From Rhodocyclaceae bacterium (GTDB taxonomy: Bacteria; Pseudomonadota; Gammaproteobacteria; Burkholderiales; Rhodocyclaceae), in the NCBI GenBank assembly GCA_004379165.1, contig NKXK01000017.1:1-64000 (forward strand): a stretch of DNA of 64,000 nt, in the 5' to 3' direction. The notes beneath the pieces are model-generated. The model did not search any database and was not told the DNA's origin. It saw nothing but the letters and a program-made list of their open reading frames with translations. Position 1 is the stretch's first letter. Every line of letters starts with the position of its first letter. The translations under genes were made by a program, and so were the position numbers. Positions 34,994 through 41,479 of this stretch are shown here, in pieces.

Positions 34994-35031
34994 GCCGATT
35001 TTGGGCAGATTTTCGGGTTGACCGCAGATGG
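34994..35031 (-). repeat. GCGGT-type dispersed motif, copy 10 (arsC/msrB intergenic)
   Basis: On the minus strand: CATCTGCGGTCAACCCGAAA, then ATCTGCCCAAAATCGGC. One of the best-preserved copies. It sits in the ~60-base gap between msrB and arsC. Confidence 0.9.
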
Positions 35032-35034
35032 GGT

Positions 35035-35496
35035 TCAGGCGAGCTTTTTCAGCGCCAGCGCGTTGATGCAGTAGCGTAGGCCGCTGGGTTGCGGGCCGTC
35101 GGGGAAGACGTGGCCGAGGTGGGCATCGCAGACGGCACAGGTGGTTTCCAAGCGCTGCATGCCGTGGCTGGTGTCGAGGATGTAATTGACGAGGCCGGGC
35201 GCGATGGCCTGGGTGAAGCTCGGCCAGCCGCTGCCGCTGTCGAATTTGGTCTGCGCGTCGAACAGGGGTTCGCAGCAGCAGGCGCAGGCGTAGCGGCCGG
35301 GTTCGAAAACTGCGCACATCGACGAACTGAAGGCGCGTTCGGTGCCTTTCTGGCGGGTGACGTAGAACTGTTCCGGCGTCAGTACTTCCTTCCAGTCGGC
35401 GGCGCTGCGCTCGTCGCGGCGCGGCGGTAGCGGGTTGCCGTTACGGATGATCTCGATGATGCCGTTCCAGGTCAGCAGGTCGGTGGTTTGGCTCAT
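35035..35496 (-). CDS. msrB: Peptide-methionine (R)-S-oxide reductase
   Basis: MsrB reduces methionine-R-sulfoxide in proteins. The 153-residue protein has the two zinc Cys pairs (YACACCC and CAVCDAHLGHVF), the SGSGWPSF core and the catalytic Cys in GLRYCINALAL. The upstream selO gene ends just 20 bases before its start, suggesting one transcript with selO, msrB and arsC, all redox-linked. The cytoplasm is the likely location, as no signal peptide is seen. Confidence 0.94.
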   Translation of the reverse strand: MSQTTDLLTWNGIIEIIRNGNPLPPRRDERSAADWKEVLTPEQFYVTRQKGTERAFSSSMCAVFEPGRYACACCCEPLFDAQTKFDSGSGWPSFTQAIAPGLVNYILDTSHGMQRLETTCAVCDAHLGHVFPDGPQPSGLRYCINALALKKLA

Positions 35497-35516
35497 GTTT
35501 TGTCTCCCTGTGGGTT

Positions 35517-37001
35517 TCAGGTACCGCAGAAGGTCATGTAAGTCTTGGTGAATTCGCTCGGGGCGGGTTCGCCATACTCCGTGTCCGCCGCGCGTTCGTC
35601 AAATGGCGACTGGATAACTGCCAGCAGACGCTCGAAGGGCGCCAGGTCATTGTGCTCGACCGCCGCATCCAGAGCCGCTTCGACCCGGTGGTTGCGCGGG
35701 ATGTAGGCTGGGTTGGCCTGCTGCATGGCGGCGAGTAGGGCAGGAGTGCGTATCGGCTGGCGCGCCAGCCAGCGGGTTTGCCAGTCGGCGAAATCCGGCA
35801 CCTCGGCCATCAGGCCTTGCAAACGCGCGGCATCGCCGGTCGCTGCGGCGGTCAAGGCGCGGAAGGCGAGGGTGAAGTCGAGCTGCTGGTGCTTGAGCGT
35901 GAGCAGGAAATCGTCGATCAGCCCCCGATCAGCGTCGGCCTCACCGGTGTCGTCCAGCCCCAGCTTGGCGCGGAAGACGGCCAGCCAGTGCGCGGCATGG
36001 CGCTCGGTGAAGGCGTCGATGACCTCGGTGGCCAGCTTGACGGCGCGCTGGGTGTCGGCATCGATCAACGGCAGCAGTGTTTCGGCCAGCCGCGCCAGAT
36101 TCCAGCGGGCGATGCCGGCCTGCTTGCCGTAGGCGTAGCGCCCGCCGCTGTCGATGGAGCTGAACACCGCACTCGGGCTGTAGGCCTCCATGAAGGCGCA
36201 GGGGCCGTAGTCGATGGTTTCGCCGGAGAGCGTCATGTTGTCGGTATTCATCACCCCATGGATGAAACCGACGCCCAGCCAGCGCGCCACCAGTTCGGCC
36301 TGCCGCTCGGCGACGGCGGCCAGCAGGTCGAGGTAGGGCTGGGTGCTGTTCGCCAGCGCCGGGTAATGGCGGGCGATGACGTAATCGGCCAGCCGTTTGA
36401 CCTGTTCCGGCCCCTGATGCGTGGCGAAGAACTCGAAGGTACCGACCCGCACATGGCTCGCGGCCACCCGCGTCAGCACCGCGCCGGGCAGCGGCCGGTC
36501 GCGGCGCACCATGTCGCCGGTCGCCACCACGGCCAGCGAACGCGTCGTCGGAATGCCCAGCGCGTGCATGGCCTCGCTGATCAGGTATTCGCGCAAGGCT
36601 GGCCCGAGCGCACACTTGCCATCGCCGTTGCGCGAAAACGGCGTGCGTCCGGAGCCCTTAAAGGCGATGTCGCGGCGTTGGCCCTGGCAGTCGATTACTT
36701 CGCCGAGCAACAAGGCGCGGCCGTCGCCCAACTGTGGCGAAAACCCGCCAAACTGGTGCCCTGCATAGGCCTGAGCGATCGGCTCTGCCCCTTCCGGCAC
36801 GCGGTTGCCGGCCAAGGCCTCGACCCCCGCCAGCGAGGCCAGTACCGCCGGATTTGCCCCCAGTTCGCGGGCTAGTGCCTCGTTCAGGCGGATCAAAACC
36901 GGTTTGCTCGCTGGCGTTGGCTTCCACGGGGCGTAAAAACCCTCTAGGTCGCGGACATAGGTGTTATCGAAGGCAAAAAAACGGGGGGCAGGGGCGTTCA
37001 T
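35517..37001 (-). CDS. selO: Protein adenylyltransferase SelO (YdiU)
   Basis: SelO is a pseudokinase-fold enzyme that AMPylates proteins during redox stress. The 494-residue protein has the SelO opening FAFDNTYVRDLEGFYAPW, the glycine-rich AYAGHQFGGFSPQLGDGRA, the ATP-site Lys segment RDIAFKGSGRTPFSRNGDGK and the catalytic HGVMNTDNM followed by TIDYGPCAFM (the DFG-equivalent). The usual C-terminal Sec/Cys is present as TFCGT. It is upstream of msrB in the same direction. Confidence 0.94.
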   Translation of the reverse strand: MNAPAPRFFAFDNTYVRDLEGFYAPWKPTPASKPVLIRLNEALARELGANPAVLASLAGVEALAGNRVPEGAEPIAQAYAGHQFGGFSPQLGDGRALLLGEVIDCQGQRRDIAFKGSGRTPFSRNGDGKCALGPALREYLISEAMHALGIPTTRSLAVVATGDMVRRDRPLPGAVLTRVAASHVRVGTFEFFATHQGPEQVKRLADYVIARHYPALANSTQPYLDLLAAVAERQAELVARWLGVGFIHGVMNTDNMTLSGETIDYGPCAFMEAYSPSAVFSSIDSGGRYAYGKQAGIARWNLARLAETLLPLIDADTQRAVKLATEVIDAFTERHAAHWLAVFRAKLGLDDTGEADADRGLIDDFLLTLKHQQLDFTLAFRALTAAATGDAARLQGLMAEVPDFADWQTRWLARQPIRTPALLAAMQQANPAYIPRNHRVEAALDAAVEHNDLAPFERLLAVIQSPFDERAADTEYGEPAPSEFTKTYMTFCGT

Positions 37002-37153
37002 CGAAATCGCTTATTGTCGGTTTTGTGTTGTCTGCTGCCGATTTTGTCGCAAATCGCGGTGGCAGGATGGCTTCAAGCAATTACGATGCGAGCGGGTGAG
37101 TTTGGTTCCCCGGACGCTACGATTGGCCTTGGATGGGCCTGCATCGCATTTTT

Positions 37154-37186
37154 CGATTTTGGTCGATTTTTCCGGTTGACCGTAGC
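37154..37186 (-). repeat. GCGGT-type dispersed motif, copy 11 (upstream of selO)
   Basis: On the minus strand: GCTACGGTCAACCGGAAAAA, then TCGACCAAAATCG. The core reads TACGGT, and the rest is consensus. It lies between selO and the nucleotidyltransferase gene. Confidence 0.82.
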
Positions 37187-37206
37187 GAACAGCCATCGGC
37201 AGTGCA

Positions 37207-37767
37207 TCAGGCTTCAGGAATCGCGTGACCGGCATCGCGCAGGACCTTGGCCCAGCGGCGGATGGTTGCCCGCAAGCTTTTCTGTGCCGGGCTGTCCAGT
37301 GGCAGCTTCGGGACCAGATCGAGAGCCTGGGCGGGCGTCAGGTAGCCGTATTCCAGCAAGGCCATGCAGAACTCGCGATCCTTGTCGCGGCCAGCCACTG
37401 CCTTCGCCAGAAATAGATCAACGATATCCAGGCAGTAGCCAAGGCGGCCGTTGGTGTTGGGGGTCTGCACCCGATGCACGCGCTGCATCCAGTCGTGCGG
37501 CAATACCGCAGTATCCGGGCCGACCCCTTGGGCGTAGTAGCCATGGGTTTCGTGGAAAGTCGAGCCTTCGCCGATAGCACCGTCGATCCGGTCGGCCAGT
37601 TCGGGCGCCTGCAGGGGATAGATGTCCGCTTCCATCGACACCATGAACACCGGCGCCGGGTTCGGTAGCGGCCCGAGCAGCGACTGGCTGCCGACGATCA
37701 CGAACTCGTATTGGTCCGTAATGTCGCCACTGGCGCGGATGATGTGTTCCAGTTCTTCGCGGGTCAT
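37207..37767 (-). CDS. Nucleotidyltransferase-like protein (DUF6036/AbiEii-like)
   Basis: A 186-residue protein with a degenerate polymerase-beta fold: FVIVGSQSLLGPLPNP gives the GS motif and VSMEADIYPL the acidic pair, followed by RLGYCLDIVDLFLAKAVAGRDKD. This C-terminal segment is typical of DUF6036/AbiEii-type nucleotidyltransferases, often toxins. Its start overlaps the upstream XRE gene by 4 bases, so it is probably the effector half of a two-gene module. Activity is not proven. Confidence 0.7.
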   Translation of the reverse strand: MTREELEHIIRASGDITDQYEFVIVGSQSLLGPLPNPAPVFMVSMEADIYPLQAPELADRIDGAIGEGSTFHETHGYYAQGVGPDTAVLPHDWMQRVHRVQTPNTNGRLGYCLDIVDLFLAKAVAGRDKDREFCMALLEYGYLTPAQALDLVPKLPLDSPAQKSLRATIRRWAKVLRDAGHAIPEA

Positions 37768-38462
37768 GGTGCGTCGGTTGGGGATTGTGTGGGCAGCGTA
37801 TCGATGCTGTTGCCGATCACCACCCCCTGCTTAAGGTCGCTCACCTCCTGCAGAATTCTCTGGCGAACTGCTTCCGGCAAAATCGTGACCAGCGGCGACG
37901 CCTGCCGGAGCTGTTGGGCATGCCGAGTTCGCCCCAGGATACGGCGCCAGCTGCCGGCAGCCAGAATGTCCAGCCACTCGCGCCATAGCCCGGCCGAGCG
38001 GGCATCGCCGGTGGCCAGCCAGCGCTCGGTTGTCTCCCGCGCTTGCTGTACGCAAGCCGGATTCTGCTTGGCGAGCCGAACCGCTTCGTCATGGAGCGCC
38101 AGACTTTGCAAATCCTGCAGCCGGTGCCGTGCCGTCTCCGCCGAAACGCGCACCTCGACCACCGGTGCTGGCCGCCGGGAGCGCGCCGCCGCAGAGGCCG
38201 CCGGTGCAGGCGCCAAAGTGTCGCCAGCCAGCAGCGCCAACTCGCCGCTGATGCCGAGAATCGACATCACCCGCAGATAGGTACCGAAGGAAGGCGCCGG
38301 GTCGCCGGACTCGACCGCGCGCAAGGTATTACGCGTGATTCCCGCCCGTGCCGCCATCTCAACCGTACCCAACCCCTGCGCCTTGCGCAGTCGTTTGAGG
38401 CGGTCGCCCAGTTGCAGCAACAACTGGCGTTCCAGAACGGGGTGAAGGGCGGGTGTGATCAT
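37764..38462 (-). CDS. XRE-family transcriptional regulator of a toxin-antitoxin-like pair
   Basis: A 232-residue protein with a clear Cro/C1 helix-turn-helix (residues about 15-70): LGDRLKRLRKAQGLGTVEMA, then RAGITRNTLRAVESGDPAPS. The rest is an Arg/Ala-rich domain of unknown role (about 95-232). The ATG at 38462 sits only about 10 bases after a -10 box, so the message may be nearly leaderless. It overlaps the nucleotidyltransferase gene by 4 bases and probably represses the pair through TTGACCA repeats in its promoter. Confidence 0.78.
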   Translation of the reverse strand: MITPALHPVLERQLLLQLGDRLKRLRKAQGLGTVEMAARAGITRNTLRAVESGDPAPSFGTYLRVMSILGISGELALLAGDTLAPAPAASAAARSRRPAPVVEVRVSAETARHRLQDLQSLALHDEAVRLAKQNPACVQQARETTERWLATGDARSAGLWREWLDILAAGSWRRILGRTRHAQQLRQASPLVTILPEAVRQRILQEVSDLKQGVVIGNSIDTLPTQSPTDAP

Positions 38463-38470
38463 TTGGTCAA

Positions 38471-38501
38471 TATAATAACCATTACGCAATTAAATGGTCA
38501 A
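38471..38501 (-). promoter_or_regulatory. Promoter and probable operator of the XRE/nucleotidyltransferase pair
   Basis: On the minus strand TTGACC (38501-38496) acts as -35 and TATTAT (38477-38472) as -10, with 18 bases between. TTGACCA recurs downstream (near 38469) and a related TTGATCA lies upstream (near 38512), so three near-repeats flank the RNA-polymerase site, as expected for autoregulation. The predicted start of transcription is within a few bases of ATG 38462. Confidence 0.6.
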
Positions 38502-38532
38502 TAAAATGATCAAATAATCGGGGGTGTCTTTA

Positions 38533-38739
38533 ATGAATTCTGGCCTTCTAACAGGGCTGGCATGGCGACTGAGTCAGAATCCGGCACGACCTAGTTTGAA
38601 GCGTACCTCGATGGGAGCATCGATTTTGGGCAAAATTCCGCGTTCGCCGTGGGAGTTGCGACAAATGAAGGATGTGGCGGAGACAGAGCGGTTGTCGGCC
38701 TTATGGAAAGCTTTGCTTAAGGTCGAAAAACAGCGCTAA
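38533..38739 (+). CDS. Doubtful small open frame
   Basis: A 68-residue frame with no recognised domain. Its middle is formed by a dispersed-motif copy (translated as ILGKIPRSPWEL), which suggests it may be non-coding DNA. The tail DVAETERLSALWKALLKVEKQR has protein-like character. A purine stretch GGGGG lies about 13 bases upstream. Listed for completeness only. Confidence 0.25.
   Translation: MNSGLLTGLAWRLSQNPARPSLKRTSMGASILGKIPRSPWELRQMKDVAETERLSALWKALLKVEKQR
38619..38653 (-). repeat. GCGGT-type dispersed motif, copy 12
   Basis: On the minus strand: CCCACGGCGAACGCGGAATT, then TTGCCCAAAATCGAT. The core is changed (CACGGC), but GAACGCGGAATTTTGCCCAAAATCG is well preserved. It lies between the HD gene and the XRE module, inside a doubtful frame. 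Confidence 0.75.
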
Positions 38740-38761
38740 ACGCTGATCAAACCCTCACCAC

Positions 38762-39340
38762 CTATTCCCGAAAATGCGCCTCTGCCATCTGCTCCGCCAC
38801 TGCCCATAGCGCCGGCGCACCACCTGCGATCGGTGGTTGGCAGCGGGTTTTGATCTGCTCGAGGGTGACCGACATTTCGACCCAGGTGCCGCCATCAGTG
38901 GCGGCGTTGTGGATCATGGGCTGGAAGCGGTCGAGGGCTTTGGCGAATTTGGCATCGTCGCTGGCGGCGGCTTCGAACTCGTGCCAGAGGTCGCGGAATT
39001 CGCTGGCTTGTGCTGGAGGGAGGAGGCCGAAGAGGCGTTCGGCGGCCTGTTGTTCGCGGGCTTGCTGCCCAGCGTGGGTTTCCGGGGCATGGAAGGGCAC
39101 GTCGCCGGCATCGATTTCGACGATGTCGTGGATCAGCAGCATTTTGATGACGCGCAGGATGTCGACGCTGCCCGCGGCGTATTCGGCGAGTACCAGCGCG
39201 TACATGGCGAGGTGCCAGGAGTGTTCGGCGCTGTTTTCGCGTCGCGAGCGGTCGATCAGCGGCGTCAGGCGAACGATGCTTTTCAGGCGGTCGATTTCAC
39301 GCAGGAAGGCGAGTTGTCGTTCGAGGTTGGGCGGGGTCAT
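38762..39340 (-). CDS. HD-domain hydrolase (YfbR/HDDC2-like)
   Basis: A 192-residue HD phosphohydrolase. Metal ligands appear as SAEHSWHLAMYALVLAEY (His), MLLIHDIVEIDAGDVP (the HD pair) and a distal Asp in ALDRFQPMIHNAATDGG. The family includes 5'-deoxynucleotidases and related nucleotide hydrolases. The ATG at 39340 was chosen at the conserved LERQLAFLREIDRLKSIVR. It is the last gene of a six-gene operon, 7 bases after the ADP-ribosyltransferase-like gene. Confidence 0.85.
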   Translation of the reverse strand: MTPPNLERQLAFLREIDRLKSIVRLTPLIDRSRRENSAEHSWHLAMYALVLAEYAAGSVDILRVIKMLLIHDIVEIDAGDVPFHAPETHAGQQAREQQAAERLFGLLPPAQASEFRDLWHEFEAAASDDAKFAKALDRFQPMIHNAATDGGTWVEMSVTLEQIKTRCQPPIAGGAPALWAVAEQMAEAHFRE

Positions 39341-39347
39341 CGTTGGC

Positions 39348-40142
39348 TCATTCTTCGCGGCGCTTCTTTTCGGCGGCCTGCCATTTCTTCCAGTTCTGGC
39401 GGAACTTGCTGAGGCCGGTGCCGCTGAGGTAGTGGGTTTCCTGGTGTTCCTTGGCAATCGCCGGGTTGATGACCAGTTCATCACCCTGGCCGAAAAAGGC
39501 AAGCACGGCGTTCTTGGGAACGAGCGCGGCGACGACGCCGGGAATGTCGTCGGCAGTTTTTACATTCTGGCCGCTGAGTTGCTTGGCCTTTTCGGAGAGC
39601 GTCGTCCAGCAGAGGCCGTTTTCACGGTATTTCAGTGCCGTGGTGATGCCGCGGTAGACCGGAATCAGCTCGGGCAGCCCGGCGAAGAAGCTGGCCCAGT
39701 CGTCGCGGCGGGCGGTGACGCGGAAGAGGGTGTCCTTGTCGGCGGCTTCAAACATCTGGACGCCTTGCGCGCTATTCAGCGGGATGTGGTCGAGCATGGC
39801 GCGTTCGCCGCAATCCCAGGCGGTGCCGAGGACGGCGCTCCAGTCTTGGGCAGAAAGACGGCCGGCCCGGAATTCTTCCCAGCAGTACATCGCGAACTGG
39901 AAAACGGCGGTCGGCTGCTGCGTGCAGAACATTTCGTCGATGTCGGCGGTGATGGCGCTGGCGACCAGCGGGTCTTGCGTCGGCAGGGCGGCCAGTGCGG
40001 CGGTGACGAATTCGCCGAGGTTGCCATAGCGGTCAGTGTGCGCGGCGAGGTAGTCGAGCCAGGCGCTGGCGTCGATCTGCTCCTTGTCGGTGGTGACACG
40101 GCCATTGGGTTCGAGGACGAGGTATTGGTAGGTGTAGCGCAT
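39348..40142 (-). CDS. Unknown protein with ADP-ribosyltransferase-like signature
   Basis: A 264-residue protein of no assigned family known to me. The second half has a pattern reminiscent of Arg-Ser-Glu type ADP-ribosyltransferase folds: VYRG (162-165), then GLCWTT (176-181) in the place of the S-T-S strand, KNAVLAFF (210-217) and GDELVIN (220-226) at the acidic loop. The first half is helical with a Cys/Trp-rich segment (FAMYCWEEFRAG). It is the fifth gene of the motor-like operon, 17 bases after DUF2894. The fold assignment is an inference from spacing, not a proven activity. Confidence 0.5.
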   Translation of the reverse strand: MRYTYQYLVLEPNGRVTTDKEQIDASAWLDYLAAHTDRYGNLGEFVTAALAALPTQDPLVASAITADIDEMFCTQQPTAVFQFAMYCWEEFRAGRLSAQDWSAVLGTAWDCGERAMLDHIPLNSAQGVQMFEAADKDTLFRVTARRDDWASFFAGLPELIPVYRGITTALKYRENGLCWTTLSEKAKQLSGQNVKTADDIPGVVAALVPKNAVLAFFGQGDELVINPAIAKEHQETHYLSGTGLSKFRQNWKKWQAAEKKRREE

Positions 40143-40159
40143 GATGGTCGGCGAATGGG

Positions 40160-40840
40160 TCAGCGGGGAGCCGGTTTTTTGCGGGCGCCGGCCGGTTTGG
40201 CCGGGCCGGAGCGTTGGTTCGTGCTGCGGTTCGGGTTGCGGCTGGGGTCAGCATGCTCCAGCCAGATCAAGGTGTCGATATACGACATGAAGCCTTGCAG
40301 ATAGGCCGGCGCGACGTCGCGCATCCGCTCCAGGCTACGCAGCACGAGATGCTGGGAGTTCATCGGGCCGGCGTTTTCCGGCGCCTGGGCGAGGGTTTGC
40401 GTGAGTTGCTGCTCGGTGCTGAGCCTGGACCAGGCATCGCGGAAAATGGCGACTGCCTTGAGTTCCGGCGCCGCGGTGCTGGGGGCGATTGCCGATTTTG
40501 GCCGGTTTTTCGGGTTGACCGTGGAAGCTGGCGGGAACGGTTGCGGAGCGCTGCTGGCCGCTTGCGCGTGTTGGCCGATGTACTGGAGCAGGGCCGCGAG
40601 CGGGCTGCTGCTGTCGGGCGTAGGCGGGATGCTTGCCAGCGGAGCGGGCCGTGTCAGTTCGTCGGCGAGTGCTGCCAGTTTGGGTTGCAGCAGCGCCTGC
40701 ACGCTGGCCGGTTGTGCTGCTGCTCGATGCGACAGCGCTTCCAGGTAGGCAAAACGGACTGGGTCGCGCTCGGCGGCGCCGGCATCGCGCAGGGCGTCGA
40801 GGCGAGCGATCAGATCGTCCGCACCGGGCGTTTCAGCCAT
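40160..40840 (-). CDS. DUF2894 protein
   Basis: A 226-residue, Ala/Pro-rich soluble protein matching the DUF2894 family: an N-terminal helical pair (ADDLIARLDALRDAGAAERDPVRFAYL), a variable Pro-rich centre and a conserved C-domain (AIFRDAWSRLSTEQQLTQTL, ENAGPMNSQHLVLRSLERM, YLQGFMSYIDTLIWLEH). Its start overlaps the OmpA-like gene by 8 bases. The function is unknown; in this layout it is a partner of the ExbB/MotB-like pair. A dispersed-motif copy lies in the variable centre. Confidence 0.82.
   Translation of the reverse strand: MAETPGADDLIARLDALRDAGAAERDPVRFAYLEALSHRAAAQPASVQALLQPKLAALADELTRPAPLASIPPTPDSSSPLAALLQYIGQHAQAASSAPQPFPPASTVNPKNRPKSAIAPSTAAPELKAVAIFRDAWSRLSTEQQLTQTLAQAPENAGPMNSQHLVLRSLERMRDVAPAYLQGFMSYIDTLIWLEHADPSRNPNRSTNQRSGPAKPAGARKKPAPR
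40491..40527 (-). repeat. GCGGT-type dispersed motif, copy 13 (inside DUF2894 gene)
   Basis: On the minus strand: CTTCCACGGTCAACCCGAAA, then AACCGGCCAAAATCGGC. It is translated as ASTVNPKNRPKSA in the variable centre of the protein. Confidence 0.8.
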
Positions 40841-41477
40841 GGGCTTCCTTGGCCGGCTGGCTGGATTTTGGCACCGGTGCCATTTCGACGCGGCGGTTGC
40901 GGGCGCGGCCGTCGGCGTCGCTGTTCGGGGCGACCGGCTGCTGCGAGCCGAAGGCGGCGGCGAAGATGGCATCGCTCGGCACGCCTTCCTCGATCAGCGT
41001 GCGGGTGACAGTCAGGGCGCGCTGGGCGGAGAGCTCCCAGTTGTCGGCGAATTTGCTGTGGCTGCCGCGCACCGGCATGTCGTCGGTAAAGCCGCTGACC
41101 ATCAGCATCTGCTGGCCGACCGAGAGGTAGGCGGCGATGGGCTGGGCGAGGCCTTTCAGCACCTGCCGGCCTTCCGGCTGCAGCTGGTCCGAGTTGAGCG
41201 CGAAGAGCACGTTGCCGCTGATGCCGATCTTGCCGTTGTCGAGCGTGATGCGGCCGGAAGCGAGTGGGCCGGCGAGCGCCCTTTCCAGCGCCAGGCGGCG
41301 TTGTTCTTCCTGCTGACGCTTGGCGATTTCGGCTTCCAGACTGGTGACGAGTTCAAGCTGCACGCCGAGCACGCCGACCAAAATGAGGACGAAGGCGCCG
41401 AGCAGGCCGGACATCAGGTCGCCGAAGACCGCCCAGATGGGCGTGCTGTGTTCGACGCTGGCGTCGATGTCTTCCAT
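40833..41477 (-). CDS. OmpA/MotB-like protein, ion-channel partner with conserved Asp
   Basis: A 214-residue protein. A single N-terminal membrane helix (about 18-40) opens with an aspartate, WAVFGDLMSGLLGAFVLIL (Asp20), in the position of the proton-binding Asp of MotB, ExbD and ZorB. After a short coiled coil comes an OmpA-family peptidoglycan-binding domain: ALNSDQLQPEGRQVL, VSGFTDDMPVRG, NWELSAQRALTVTRTL and RARNRRVEM. It overlaps DUF2894 and starts two bases after the MotA/ExbB-like gene, so the two should form a complex. Confidence 0.85.
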   Translation of the reverse strand: MEDIDASVEHSTPIWAVFGDLMSGLLGAFVLILVGVLGVQLELVTSLEAEIAKRQQEEQRRLALERALAGPLASGRITLDNGKIGISGNVLFALNSDQLQPEGRQVLKGLAQPIAAYLSVGQQMLMVSGFTDDMPVRGSHSKFADNWELSAQRALTVTRTLIEEGVPSDAIFAAAFGSQQPVAPNSDADGRARNRRVEMAPVPKSSQPAKEAHG

Positions 41478-41479
41478 GC

